Part shown: positions 52,922 through 64,000 of the stretch, in pieces
Layout of the letters: each line of letters opens with the position of its first letter
Numbering within the stretch: position 1 is the stretch's first letter
Assembly: GCF_018069565.1 (NCBI RefSeq)
Contig: NZ_JAGPNL010000001.1
Span: 1,302,001 to 1,366,000, forward strand
Direction of reading: 5' to 3'
Length of the DNA stretch: 64,000 bases
DNA from: Streptomyces tagetis
GTDB taxonomy: Bacteria; Actinomycetota; Actinomycetes; Streptomycetales; Streptomycetaceae
Notes under the pieces: generated by a model
The model's input: only the letters and a program-made list of their open reading frames with translations
Database searches by the model: none
What the model was told of the DNA's origin: nothing
Position numbers and translations under genes: made by a program

Positions 52922-53038
52922 TCGTCGGGAGCCTGATCCCGAGTCTGGTTCTGGCCCCCGTGAGTGCTCCGGCGGCGCACGGGTAGGCGGGGGGCAAGTC
53001 CAGAGCCGATGCCGACCGACTGGCCGGAGGACAGCGCC

Positions 53039-53407
53039 ATGACGAACCAGTTCCCGGACCCCGTCCATCCGGACCCGGCCCCTCCGGGACCCACCCCCGG
53101 GCCCGCTCCCGTACCGGAGCCCACCTCACCGCCCCCGGGCCCGGAACCCGGCCCCGAGCCCACGCCCCCACCCCGGCCGCCTGGCCCCGGCCCGGAGCCG
53201 ACGCCCCAGCCTCCGGGCCCCGGCCCGCAGCCGACGCCCCCGCCGCCCGGTCCCGGGCCCGGCCCCACCCCTCCGCCTCCGGGCCCGCCCGGCCCGCCGG
53301 GGCCCGGTCCCCAGCCGCCCCCCGGCCCGCCCGAGCCGTCCCCCTCGCCGATTCCGCCGGGCCCCGAGCCCGTACCCAGTCCCGAACCGGGACCGCCGCT
53401 CACCTGA
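53039..53407 (+). CDS. Proline-rich low-complexity protein
   Basis: A 122-residue protein beginning MTNQFPDPVHPDP and made almost wholly of Pro, Gly, Glu and Thr in PGPxPxP-type repeats. It has no signal peptide, membrane segment or recognisable domain and must be disordered. GGAGGA lies 6 bases before ATG 53039, supporting translation. Third-position G+C is extreme in several frames, so a spurious frame is possible, but the ribosome site and clean start favour a real gene. Confidence 0.6.
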   Translation: MTNQFPDPVHPDPAPPGPTPGPAPVPEPTSPPPGPEPGPEPTPPPRPPGPGPEPTPQPPGPGPQPTPPPPGPGPGPTPPPPGPPGPPGPGPQPPPGPPEPSPSPIPPGPEPVPSPEPGPPLT

Positions 53408-53577
53408 GGGACGGTCCCGGGCGACCGACGACGAGGGGCGATCGACGACCAGGGGGCGGTGATCCGGCCGCACCGGCCGGATCACCGCCCCCACAGAGCC
53501 GTCACCGCGACCGGCGACCCGGGCCCGTCACCGCCGCGACCGGAGCCCCAGCCGGCCGACCGGCCCCCGGCGCCCCG

Positions 53578-55017
53578 CTACGCGGAAACCTCCGAGCGGT
53601 CCCCGCCCCACAGCGTGTGGAACGCGCCGTCCCGGTCGGTGCGGCGGTAGGTGTGCGCGCCGAAGTAGTCCCGCTGCCCCTGCGTCAGCGCGGCCGGCAG
53701 CCGCTCCGCGCGCAGCGCGTCGTAGTAGGCGAGGGCCGCGGCGAAGCCCGGGGTCGGCACGCCCTGCCGGGTCGCGGCGACCAGGACCTCGCGCCAGTCG
53801 TCCTGCGCCTCGGCGATCTCCCGCGCGAACGTCTCGTCCGAGAGCAGGCTCGGCAGGTCCGGCCGGGCGTCGTACGCGGCGCGGATGCGGTCGAGGAAGG
53901 CCGCGCGGATGATGCAGCCGCCCCGCCAGATCGCGGAGACCGCGCCCAGGTCGATGTCCCAGCCGTACTCCTCGCCGCCCGCCGCGATCTCGTGGAAGCC
54001 CTGCGTGTACGAGACGATCTTCGAGGCGTACAGCGCCTGCTCCACCCGGTCGGCGAAGGCGGCGGCCTCCTCCTCGCTCAGCGCCTTGGCCTTCGGGCCG
54101 GCCAGCCCGCGCGAGGCGTCCCGCAGCGCCGCGTGCCCGGAGAGCGACCGGGCGAAGACGGCCTCGGCGATCCCGGAGACCGGAACGCCCAGGTCGAGCG
54201 CGATCTGCACGGTCCAGCGGCCGGTGCCCTTCTGCTCGGCCTGGTCGACCACGACGTCCACGAACGGCTTGCCCGTCGCCGCGTCCACGTGCGCCAGCAC
54301 CTCGGCCGTGATCTCGATCAGGTACGAGTCCAGGCGGCCGGTGTTCCAGGTGCGGAAGATCTCCGCGATCCGCGCGGGGGAGTACCCGGCGACGTCGCGG
54401 AGCAACTGGTACGCCTCGCCGATGAGCTGCATGTCGGCGTACTCGATGCCGTTGTGCACCATCTTCACGAAGTGGCCGGCGCCGTCCGGGCCCACGTGGG
54501 TCACGCAGGGCGCCCCGTCGGCCGCCTTCGCGGAGATCTTCTCCAGCATCGGGCCGAGCGAGGCGTACGACTCCGGCGAACCGCCCGGCATGATGCTCGG
54601 GCCGTGCAGCGCGCCCTCCTCGCCGCCGGAGATGCCGGTGCCGACGAAGTGGATGCCGTGCTCGCGCAGCTCGCGCTCCCGGCGCCGGGTGTCCGCGAAG
54701 TGGGCGTTGCCCCCGTCGATGATCATGTCGCCGGGCTCCAGCAGCGGCGCGAACTCCTGGATCACGGCGTCCGTCGGGTCACCCGCCTTCACCATGACGA
54801 CCAGGCGCCGCGGGCGCTCCAGCGCCGCCACGAACTCCTTGGCGGTCTCGGCCGCGACGAAGTCGCCCTCGCTCCCGAACTCCTCCACCAGCGCGTGCGT
54901 ACGTGCCGCTGTGCGGTTGTGCACGGCGACGGTGTAGCCGTTGCGGGCGAAGTTGCGGGCGAGGTTGCGGCCCATGACCGCGAGACCCGTCACGCCGATC
55001 TGCGCTGTGCTGCTCAT
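53578..55017 (-). CDS. gnd: 6-phosphogluconate dehydrogenase (decarboxylating)
   Basis: A 479-residue protein of the long, NADP-type form. It has GLAVMGRNLARNFARNGYTVAVHNR at the N-terminus, the catalytic GGEEGALHGPSIMPGG, then VKMVHNGIEYADMQLIGEAY (Lys and His), and a C-terminal DYFGAHTYRRTD. It oxidises 6-phosphogluconate to ribulose 5-phosphate in the oxidative pentose phosphate pathway. AGGAG precedes ATG 55017. Confidence 0.97.
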   Translation of the reverse strand: MSSTAQIGVTGLAVMGRNLARNFARNGYTVAVHNRTAARTHALVEEFGSEGDFVAAETAKEFVAALERPRRLVVMVKAGDPTDAVIQEFAPLLEPGDMIIDGGNAHFADTRRRERELREHGIHFVGTGISGGEEGALHGPSIMPGGSPESYASLGPMLEKISAKAADGAPCVTHVGPDGAGHFVKMVHNGIEYADMQLIGEAYQLLRDVAGYSPARIAEIFRTWNTGRLDSYLIEITAEVLAHVDAATGKPFVDVVVDQAEQKGTGRWTVQIALDLGVPVSGIAEAVFARSLSGHAALRDASRGLAGPKAKALSEEEAAAFADRVEQALYASKIVSYTQGFHEIAAGGEEYGWDIDLGAVSAIWRGGCIIRAAFLDRIRAAYDARPDLPSLLSDETFAREIAEAQDDWREVLVAATRQGVPTPGFAAALAYYDALRAERLPAALTQGQRDYFGAHTYRRTDRDGAFHTLWGGDRSEVSA

Positions 55018-55218
55018 TGCTGTTGGCTCCTAGTGACCTTGGTGTCTGTGGTGCCGGTCGTGCCCGCCAGTATGGCCGCTGGACCATCCTGACGTGCCGG
55101 TACGCCCGTCGCACCTCCTGGCCGGGTGCTCTCCAGTACGCGCGGGAAGGGCCCCCGCGCTCAGTGTGCGGGACGGCCGGGCGGACAAGGGGCGTCCGCT
55201 TTCCGCCACTTGTCATGA

Positions 55219-57586
<2,368 letters not shown>

Positions 57587-57819
57587 CGGCAGCTCCTCTG
57601 CGTGGGACGGGGGCGCGTGGCCCGGCGCGGCGAACGGTCCTCTTCCATGGAGAACACGATGCCGTGCCGGGATCTTCCCGTCGTCGTCCCGGAGCACTCA
57701 TTGCGTCGTACTGCCGATGGAGTACGACGGGACGCCCGTCATCCCGGGGTTGTGCGACCAGGGGCGCACGGCACGCCCCCGGCCGACGGGTGCGCCGGCG
57801 CCTGATAGGACTGCTTCCC

Positions 57820-58578
57820 GTGGACCTGGACCCCGGCCTCACCGCGCCCCGCGCCCTCGGCGGCTTCTTCGCCCTGCGCACCGGCGCACCACCCCGGCCC
57901 CTGCCCGCCCTCGCCCGCGCCTACGCGGCGGGCGCGGACCGGGCCCCGGAGCCCGACGGGAACCCGCGCCCCGACGGGGACCCCCACGCCGACCCCCTCG
58001 CCTTCCGGGTGCGCAAGGTCGCGGGTGCCCTGCGCACCCCCGAGCCCCGGGTCGCCGCCTCCGTCGCCCACCAGGGCCTCGCGGCCCGGCTCTGGTCGGT
58101 GGCGCTGGGCTGCGCCGCCCTCGACGGCCGCGTCCCCGACCTGGACCCGGGGCGGCTGTGCTGGGACCCGGACGGCAGCGCCCCCGACGACCTGTGGCTC
58201 ACCGGGGTACGGACCCGGCCGGCCGACACCGACGCCCTCGCGGCGACCGTGATCGACGCCCACCTGGTGCCGCTCGCCGCGCTGCTGCACGCCCGGCACC
58301 GGGTCGCCACCGGGCTGCTGTGGGGCAACGCCGCCTCCGCGCTGGCCGGGGCCTGCCGCGAACTGGACCGCTGGGCCCGCCGCCACGGCCGTACGGACAC
58401 CGCCGCCCGCGCCCGGGACCTGACCGCCGCCCTGCTCGCGCACCCCGCGCTGGCCGGCACCGGCACCCTCACGGGCACCGCCTTCCGGCGCCGGAGCTGC
58501 TGCCTCTACTACCGCGCCCCCGGCGCGGGCGTCTGCGGCGACTGCTGCTTCCCGAGCCCACCGGGCCCCCGCGCCTGA
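57820..58578 (+). CDS. FhuF-like [2Fe-2S] ferric-siderophore reductase family protein
   Basis: A 252-residue protein ending RRRSCCLYYRAPGAGVCGDCC, the C-C-x10-C-x2-C motif of FhuF-type [2Fe-2S] reductases that release iron from ferric siderophores. The middle contains the helical iron-transporter reductase-like domain. Start GTG 57820; upstream GTG codons are possible. It is remote (about 15 kb) from the siderophore uptake genes. The stop lies in a CGCCTGACCGGC repeat. Confidence 0.85.
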   Translation: MDLDPGLTAPRALGGFFALRTGAPPRPLPALARAYAAGADRAPEPDGNPRPDGDPHADPLAFRVRKVAGALRTPEPRVAASVAHQGLAARLWSVALGCAALDGRVPDLDPGRLCWDPDGSAPDDLWLTGVRTRPADTDALAATVIDAHLVPLAALLHARHRVATGLLWGNAASALAGACRELDRWARRHGRTDTAARARDLTAALLAHPALAGTGTLTGTAFRRRSCCLYYRAPGAGVCGDCCFPSPPGPRA

Positions 58579-58640
58579 CCGGCTCGCGCCCGCCCCCGCG
58601 CCTGACCGGCCCCACACCCACTCCCCGCCTGACCGGCCCA
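58573..58640. repeat. Short interspersed repeat spanning a stop codon
   Basis: CGCCTGACCGGC occurs three times (about 58572, 58600 and 58627); the first copy includes the TGA of the FhuF-like gene. It is the third 3'-end repeat in this window that includes a stop codon. Confidence 0.7.
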
Positions 58641-58779
58641 CACCGCCCCGCTTCACACCACCCGTCGGCCATTCACACCCCCAGCCCGCCACCGTGCCCC
58701 CGCGCCCCCACTCCAGGGCTGTTGTCATGTCCCTGGACCCCGCGTCGAATCCGTGCTGTCATGCCAACTGCCGTTGATA

Positions 58780-58789
58780 ACAACGTTGT
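58780..58789. promoter_or_regulatory. LacI-type operator-like palindrome upstream of the GH2 gene
   Basis: ACAACGTTGT, a perfect palindrome inside GATAACAACGTTGTACAG, lies 46 bases before the GH2 start. The CG-centred AACGTT core is typical of LacI-family sites. A second AACGTT core (GCAACGTTGTC) lies inside the gene at 59680-59690. Confidence 0.55.
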
Positions 58790-58835
58790 ACAGACCTGAG
58801 CACGAGCCGCCACCCGTCCTCGGAGGAGAGGGTCA

Positions 58836-61445
58836 GTGCGCATCAAACGACTCAGAGACCGCCTGGCGTTACTGCTCGCCGCGGCGCTCGGCATCGCGGG
58901 GATCTCCGCCTCGCCGAGCGCCCAAGCGGCCGGTGACACCGTGGAGATCCACGGTCTGAAGGGCGAGTACTACACCCATTCGGCACCGGGCGCCTTCGAC
59001 TTCCACGAGCTGAAGGCGACCGGTTTCGACCCGCAGATCGACTTCGCCACCCTGGAGCCGCGACTGAAGTTCGCCACCGGACAGTCCGACGACGTCAGCG
59101 TCCGCTGGACCGGCAAGCTCGTACCGGAGAAGACCGGCGCCCACACGTTCTCGATCATCGGCGACAACGGCTTCCGCCTCTGGGTCGGCGGCCGGCTCGT
59201 CATCGACCACTGGGTCGACGACTGGGACCGCGAGCAGACCGGCGAGCCCGTCGCCCTCACCGCCGGAGAGTCCTACGACGTCAAGCTGGAGTACTTCGAG
59301 CACTACGGCGGCTCCAACCTCCACCTGCGCTGGACCCCGCCCGGCGGCACCAAGCAGCCCGTGCCGCAGTCGGCCTTCCGCCTGCCCGACGGCTTCGACT
59401 ACGACGGGGCGGTGGCGACCACGGTCCTCGGCACCGGCCGCACCCTGAAGCTCGACTTCGTCCGCCCGCTCGCCGCGGTCCCGGCCGGACTCACCGACCA
59501 CCTCGAAGCGGTGATCGGCGGCGCGGCCTGGCCGCTCGGTGCGGCGAAGGTCGACCCCGCCGACCCCACCGCGCTCCTCGTCGCCCTCGACGAGCCCGTC
59601 GTCGGCAACAAGGCCGGCGACGCGCCCGGCACCGCCGACGTCCGCTACGACGGACGAGGCGGCCTCACCGGAACCGACGGCAACGTTGTCAAGGCGTTCT
59701 GGAGCAGCGGCGCGAACCGCTCCACCCATGAGCTGAGCACCCGCTGGGCGGACGAGGTGGGCCCGGACAACGCCCTCCCGGAGTACCCGCGCCCGCAGCT
59801 CACCCGGGACGCCTGGCGCAACCTCAACGGCCGGTGGCAGTTCGCCGCCGCCACCGCGGGCGAGCGTCCCCCGGTCGGCAAGGACCTCAAGGAGCGCATC
59901 CTCGTCCCGTACCCGGTGGAGTCGCGGCTCTCCGGCGTCCAGCGGCACGAGGACCGCATGTGGTACCGCCGCACCTTCACCGTGCCCGCCGACTGGCGGA
60001 TCGGCTCCGACCGGCGGCTGCGGCTCAACTTCGGCGCCGTCGACTGGCGGGCCGAGGTCTACGTCAACGGCACCAAGGTCACCGAGCACCAGGGCGGCTA
60101 CGACAAGTTCAGCGCGGACGTCACCGACGCGCTGAAGCCCGGCCGCACCCAGGAGCTGATCGTCGGCGTCTACGACCCGACCGACGCGGCGAACGGCGAG
60201 AACCAGCCGCTGGGCAAGCAGCGCCTGGACCCGAGCGGCATCTGGTACACGCCCAGCTCCGGCATCTGGCAGACGGTCTGGATGGAGCCGGTCGCCCGCG
60301 ACCACGTCGACTCCCTCAAGCTCGTCCCGGACGCCGCGGCGGGCACGCTGACGGTGGAACCGCGGGGCGTGCGCGACGGCGTGCAGGTCACGGCGACGGC
60401 GTACGCGGGCAAGCGCGCCGTGGCCACCGTGAGCGGGCGCACCGGCAAGCCGCTCACCCTGAAGATCCGCGACCCGCGCCTGTGGTCGCCCGACGACCCC
60501 TTCCTGTACGACCTGAAGGTGACCGTCGGCTCCGACCGGGTGGGCAGCTACTTCGGGATGCGCTCGGTCTCCGTGCAGCAGGTGAACGGCGTCCCGCGCA
60601 CCATGCTCAACGGCGAGCCGGTCTTCCTGATGGCCACCCTCGACCAGGGCTTCTGGCCCGACGGACTGCACACCGCGCCCACCGACGAGGCCCTGGCGTA
60701 CGACCTGAGGCTGCACAAGCAACTCGGCTTCAACTCGGTGCGCAAGCACATCAAGGTCGAGCCCGACCGCTGGTTCTACTGGGCCGACCGGCTCGGCCTG
60801 ATGGTCTGGCAGGACATGCCGTCGATGACGGCGGGCGTCAACCCGACCGCCGCCGCGCGGGCGGAGTTCGAGCGGGAGCTGAAGGAGATGATCGACGAGC
60901 ACGTCAGCAGCCCGTCGATCGTCATGTGGGTCACCTTCAACGAGGGCTGGGGCCAGTACGACGTCGGCCGGATCGCCTCCCTGGCCAAGAGCTGGGACCC
61001 GACCCGCCTGGTCAACAACCAGTCGGGGCTGAACCTCGGGGCCGACGGCGGCACCGGCGACATCATGGACGAGCACGGCTATCCGAGCCCGGCCCTGCCG
61101 CCGCGCCCGGACGGGCGGCGTGCCCTGGTCAGCGGCGAGTACGGCGGCCTCGGCCTCGCGGTGCCCGGCCACGCCTGGTCCGTGCAGCAGTCGTACGTCG
61201 ACGTCGACCCGGCCACCTACACCGACGACTACGTGGCCAAGCTCGGTGAGGTGCGCGCACTGGTCTGCAAGGGCGGCAACGGCGCCGTCTACACCCAGAT
61301 CACCGACGTGGAGGGCGAGCTGAACGGACTGACGACCTACGACCGCGCGGTCCTCAAACCGGACGTCGCCCGGACGAAGGCCGCCCACGAGGCGCTGATC
61401 CGCGACGCCTCCCGGGCCGTCCCGGCGGGCTGCCCGGCCGCCTGA
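58836..61445 (+). CDS. Secreted PA14-GH2 glycosidase
   Basis: An 869-residue secreted protein. The signal peptide ends SPSAQAA (about residue 31). A PA14 domain (about 35-175; FSIIGDNGFRLWVGGRLVIDHW) precedes a glycoside hydrolase family 2 core: sugar-binding domain (RRTFTVPADW), Ig-like domain and TIM barrel. The acid/base Glu is in TFNEGWGQYD and the nucleophile Glu probably in SGEYGG. It should release beta-linked galactosyl, mannosyl or glucuronyl units from extracellular polysaccharide. GTG 58836 with GGAGGAGAGG. Confidence 0.93.
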   Translation: MRIKRLRDRLALLLAAALGIAGISASPSAQAAGDTVEIHGLKGEYYTHSAPGAFDFHELKATGFDPQIDFATLEPRLKFATGQSDDVSVRWTGKLVPEKTGAHTFSIIGDNGFRLWVGGRLVIDHWVDDWDREQTGEPVALTAGESYDVKLEYFEHYGGSNLHLRWTPPGGTKQPVPQSAFRLPDGFDYDGAVATTVLGTGRTLKLDFVRPLAAVPAGLTDHLEAVIGGAAWPLGAAKVDPADPTALLVALDEPVVGNKAGDAPGTADVRYDGRGGLTGTDGNVVKAFWSSGANRSTHELSTRWADEVGPDNALPEYPRPQLTRDAWRNLNGRWQFAAATAGERPPVGKDLKERILVPYPVESRLSGVQRHEDRMWYRRTFTVPADWRIGSDRRLRLNFGAVDWRAEVYVNGTKVTEHQGGYDKFSADVTDALKPGRTQELIVGVYDPTDAANGENQPLGKQRLDPSGIWYTPSSGIWQTVWMEPVARDHVDSLKLVPDAAAGTLTVEPRGVRDGVQVTATAYAGKRAVATVSGRTGKPLTLKIRDPRLWSPDDPFLYDLKVTVGSDRVGSYFGMRSVSVQQVNGVPRTMLNGEPVFLMATLDQGFWPDGLHTAPTDEALAYDLRLHKQLGFNSVRKHIKVEPDRWFYWADRLGLMVWQDMPSMTAGVNPTAAARAEFERELKEMIDEHVSSPSIVMWVTFNEGWGQYDVGRIASLAKSWDPTRLVNNQSGLNLGADGGTGDIMDEHGYPSPALPPRPDGRRALVSGEYGGLGLAVPGHAWSVQQSYVDVDPATYTDDYVAKLGEVRALVCKGGNGAVYTQITDVEGELNGLTTYDRAVLKPDVARTKAAHEALIRDASRAVPAGCPAA

Positions 61446-61746
61446 GCGGGGCCCCGGGGCGGTGCCGGCGAACCCGGCCGGCCACCGTCCCGGGGCCACG
61501 GTGCGGGCCCGTGCCACGGTCGGCCCGCGGCCGTCCGGGTGGGGCCCCGCCGGGCCGCCCCGGCACGGCCCGGCGGCCCCGCGCCCACCCGACCGCAGGC
61601 GCCCCATGAGTCCCGTGCGCCCCGCCCCTCTCCCCGGGCCGGGATTTTCGTCTGATGTTAACTGTGCGTAACGTGATCGTACTTGACCGTAATCGGCCGA
61701 GAGGGATTGACTGCCGCTACATCCGTCACCCCTGCGAGGCCCGCCC
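61446..61746. other. Intergenic region with acyltransferase promoter
   Basis: The left 190 bases are GC-rich and without a gene. From 61630 the sequence becomes AT-rich (TTAACTGTGCGTAACGTGAT) and ends in TTGACCGTAATCGG, a plausible promoter region for the acyltransferase gene. Confidence 0.5.
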
Positions 61747-63087
61747 GTGACTTCCGACCTGCTCGCCCCCCTCGACCTGGCCTTCTGGAACATCGACTCC
61801 CCCGAGCACCCCATGCACCTGGGCGCGCTCGGCGTCTTCCCCGCCGGGTCGCCCTCCGCCGCCGCCCGCGCGGCGGACCTGCTCGCGGCGCGCGCGCCCG
61901 GCGTACCCGGACTGCGGATGCGCATCCGGGACGCGTGGCGGCCACCCCTCGCGGTGCGCAGGCCCTTCTCCTTCGGCGGCGCCGGCCGCGAACCCGACCC
62001 CGCCTTCGACCCGGACCACCACGTCCGGCTGCACGCCCCCGCCGAGGAGTTCCACGCCCGCGCCGGCCGCCTCCTGGAACGCCCCCTGGACCGCGCCCGG
62101 CCCCCGTGGGAGGCGCACGTGCTCCCCGGCGCGGACGGCACCTCCTTCGCCGTCCTCTTCAAGTTCCACCACGCCCTCGCCGACGGACTGCGGGCGCTGA
62201 CCCTGGCCGCGGGCGTCCTCGACCCCGTCGACATGCCCCCGCCGCGCCCCCGGCCCGACCCGCCCGCGCGCGCCCTCGTGCCCGGCGTGCGGCGCCTGCC
62301 GGAGCTGCTGCGCGGCGCCCTGTCCGACGCCGGCCGCGCCCTGGACATCGGGGCCGCCGCCGCCCTGTCCACCCTCGACGTGCGCTCCTCGCCCGCCTTC
62401 ACCGCCGCCTCCTCCGGCACCCGCCGCACCGCCGGCGCCGTCCTCGACCTCGACGACGTGCACGTGGTCCGCAAGACCGCCGGCGGCACCGTCAACGACG
62501 TGCTGATCGCCGTCGTCGCCGGGGGGCTGCGCCGCTGGCTCGACGAGCGCGGCGACGGCAGCGAGGGCGTCGCCCCGCGCGCCCTGATCCCCGTCTCCAC
62601 CCGCCGTCCCCGCACCGCCCAGCCGCCCGGCAACCGGCTCTCCGGCTATCTGACGCGGCTGCCCGTCGGCGATCCCGACCCGCTCTCCCGCCTCGCCGCG
62701 GTCCGCTCGGCGATGGACCGCAACAAGGAGGCCGGACCCGGCCGGGGCGCCGGCGCCGTCGCCCTGCTCGCCGACCACGTGCCCGCCCTCGGCCACCGGC
62801 TCGGCGGGCCCCTGGTCGGCCAGGCGGCCCGGCTCTGGTTCGACGTCCTGGTCACCAGCGTGCCCCTGCCCAGCCTCGGCCTGCGGCTCGACGGCCACCC
62901 GCTCACCGAGGTCTACCCCCTGGCCCCGCTCGCCCCCGGCCACGCCCTCGCGGTCGCGGTCTCCACGTACCGGGGGCGCGTCCACTACGGCCTGGTCGCC
63001 GACGCGCGCGCCGTGCTGGACCTCGACCGGCTCGCCCTCGCCCTCACCGAGGAGGCCGAGACCTTGCTCACGGCCTGCGCCTCCTGA
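61747..63087 (+). CDS. Wax ester synthase / diacylglycerol acyltransferase family
   Basis: A 446-residue WS/DGAT-like protein. It opens LAPLDLAFWNIDSPEHPMHLGAL and carries the condensation-type motif HHALADG (catalytic His in FHHALADG near residue 143) and the later PLPSLGLRLDG (family PLW-like) region. It acylates diacylglycerol or alcohols with acyl-CoA to form storage lipid. GTG start; the ribosome site is weak. Confidence 0.93.
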   Translation: MTSDLLAPLDLAFWNIDSPEHPMHLGALGVFPAGSPSAAARAADLLAARAPGVPGLRMRIRDAWRPPLAVRRPFSFGGAGREPDPAFDPDHHVRLHAPAEEFHARAGRLLERPLDRARPPWEAHVLPGADGTSFAVLFKFHHALADGLRALTLAAGVLDPVDMPPPRPRPDPPARALVPGVRRLPELLRGALSDAGRALDIGAAAALSTLDVRSSPAFTAASSGTRRTAGAVLDLDDVHVVRKTAGGTVNDVLIAVVAGGLRRWLDERGDGSEGVAPRALIPVSTRRPRTAQPPGNRLSGYLTRLPVGDPDPLSRLAAVRSAMDRNKEAGPGRGAGAVALLADHVPALGHRLGGPLVGQAARLWFDVLVTSVPLPSLGLRLDGHPLTEVYPLAPLAPGHALAVAVSTYRGRVHYGLVADARAVLDLDRLALALTEEAETLLTACAS

Positions 63088-63186
63088 CCCCCGCGGGTTT
63101 GGCCGCGGGCCCGGCGCTCCGTAAAATCCCCCGTTCGACGGCGGGCGCGAACGGAGCGCCGCGCGGGACCAGGGACGGCAGCGGCG

Positions 63187-64000
63187 ATGACGGTGACACA
63201 GGACGGTTCGGGGACCACGGACGAGGTGGCGTACGGCCCCGGGATCGACCCGGAGCGGCTCGCCGTCTGCCTCGGCGTCCTGGAGGAGCTGGACGCGCTG
63301 GACGTCGACCACCCCGACGCCATCGCGGTGCGCCGTGCCACCTCGCACGTCTACCGCATGGTCAAGCAGCGCCGCCGCCAGGAGCGCCGGGCCGCCAAGA
63401 CCGCCCACGACAAGGCGGTCACCGAGGCCACCGCCACCGGCTCCGCCGAGCGCATCGACGACGAGACCGAGGGCATCCTGCCCTCCTCGCGCACCGAGGA
63501 GGGGCGGCTCGCCGGGATACTCCGGCGCCCGCGCTCCTGCTACGTCTGCAAGGCCCGGTACGTCGAGGTCGACTACTTCTACCACCAGCTCTGCCGGGAG
63601 TGCGCCGCCGAGAACCGCACCCGGCGCGAGGCCCGCACCGACCTCACCGGCCGGCGCGCGCTGCTCACCGGCGGCCGGGCCAAGATCGGCATGTACATCG
63701 CGCTCCGGCTGCTGCGCGACGGCGCCCACACCACGGTCACCACCCGCTTCCCCAACGACGCGATCCGCCGCTTCAAGGCCCAGCCGGACAGCGCCGAGTG
63801 GGTCCACCGGCTCAAGGTCGTCGGCATCGACCTGCGCGACCCCGCCCAGGCCGTCGCCCTCGCCGACTCGGTCGCCGCCGAGGGCCCGCTCGACATCCTG
63901 ATCAACAACGCCGCCCAGACGGTACGGCGCTCCCCGCGGGCCTACAGCGAGCTGCTCGCCGCCGAGTCCGCCCCGCTGCCCGCCGGGGAACTGCCCGCCT
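63187..64000 (+). CDS. SDR-family oxidoreductase with N-terminal zinc ribbon (partial)
   Basis: The frame starting at ATG 63187 runs off the window after 271 residues. An N-terminal region of about 115 residues is helical and charged. Then comes a four-cysteine ribbon (CYVCKARYVEVDYF, then CREC), followed by a short-chain dehydrogenase domain with GGRAKIGMYIALRLL at the nucleotide site and INNAAQTVRR. Most SDR enzymes start at the nucleotide fold, so the extension is unusual. The catalytic Tyr-x3-Lys lies beyond the end. Confidence 0.85.
   Translation, partial: MTVTQDGSGTTDEVAYGPGIDPERLAVCLGVLEELDALDVDHPDAIAVRRATSHVYRMVKQRRRQERRAAKTAHDKAVTEATATGSAERIDDETEGILPSSRTEEGRLAGILRRPRSCYVCKARYVEVDYFYHQLCRECAAENRTRREARTDLTGRRALLTGGRAKIGMYIALRLLRDGAHTTVTTRFPNDAIRRFKAQPDSAEWVHRLKVVGIDLRDPAQAVALADSVAAEGPLDILINNAAQTVRRSPRAYSELLAAESAPLPAGELPA

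Noticed and set aside
58869..62633. A 1254-codon minus-strand frame opposite the GH2 and acyltransferase genes.
   Set aside because: Shadow frame; the translation has no recognisable motif, and the plus-strand genes are complete.

Overview
The window is chromosomal DNA of a Streptomyces-like actinomycete. The evidence is very high G+C with third-position bias, frequent GTG/TTG starts, DtxR/DmdR-type iron boxes, a Tat-exported protein, an actinomycete SAM methyltransferase family (PF04672), an Rpf/LysM/M23 cell-wall protein and a remnant of an actinomycete-type integrase. I see no rRNA, tRNA or CRISPR array.

Region 1 (157-23484) reads as one large catabolic locus for an aromatic polycarboxylate-like compound. 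A minus-strand operon (8621 down to 157) encodes two paralogous binding lipoproteins, a fused two-domain permease, an ATPase, an MFS carrier, a bicupin protein and an AAA+ ATPase. A second minus operon holds another bicupin protein and a EutA-like reactivase without any EutBC. Then come a phosphoglycerate mutase gene (minus) and, divergently, a plus operon of ferredoxin, Rieske oxygenase, a small Rossmann-like protein, a PanB homologue that has lost its catalytic glutamate, and an alpha/beta hydrolase with Cys in place of the nucleophilic Ser. Next are an RpiB-like isomerase and a Pht5-like protein (minus), divergent from a plus operon of zinc alcohol dehydrogenase, LigK-type aldolase, LigJ-type hydratase and a second Pht5-like protein. 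The ferredoxin reductase closes the locus. Copies of an ATGGT-N3-ACCAT-like palindrome lie in five promoter regions, so the units probably form one regulon. LigJ and LigK point to the 4-oxalomesaconate branch ending in pyruvate and oxaloacetate, but LigAB is absent and the bicupins are the candidate ring-cleavage enzymes.

Region 2 (23860-33017) is ordinary accessory chromosome: an amidase, HD hydrolase and GlxA-type regulator, a lipoprotein, a DHA2 exporter with a divergent Lrp-type regulator, a Doc/antitoxin pair with an altered Fic motif, an AlkD-like protein and a C39-like protein. Region 3 (33138-42563) holds two siderophore ABC systems flanking an AraC regulator with a GD-repeat tail; both have iron boxes.

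Region 4 (42564-52141) is a decay and insertion zone: GNAT, FtsX-permease, integrase and transposase remnants, a trimethylamine monooxygenase, a DUF574-type methyltransferase and a GxGYxYP protein. The 5' end of panD is duplicated at 47489 and 52111 and brackets the integrase remnant, which suggests an old integration inside panD.

Region 5 (52577-64000) carries a small acetyltransferase, a proline-rich protein, gnd, an Rpf-LysM-M23 protein, an EamA-like transporter, a FhuF-like iron reductase, a PA14-GH2 glycosidase, a WS/DGAT acyltransferase and the start of a zinc-ribbon SDR protein cut by the window edge.
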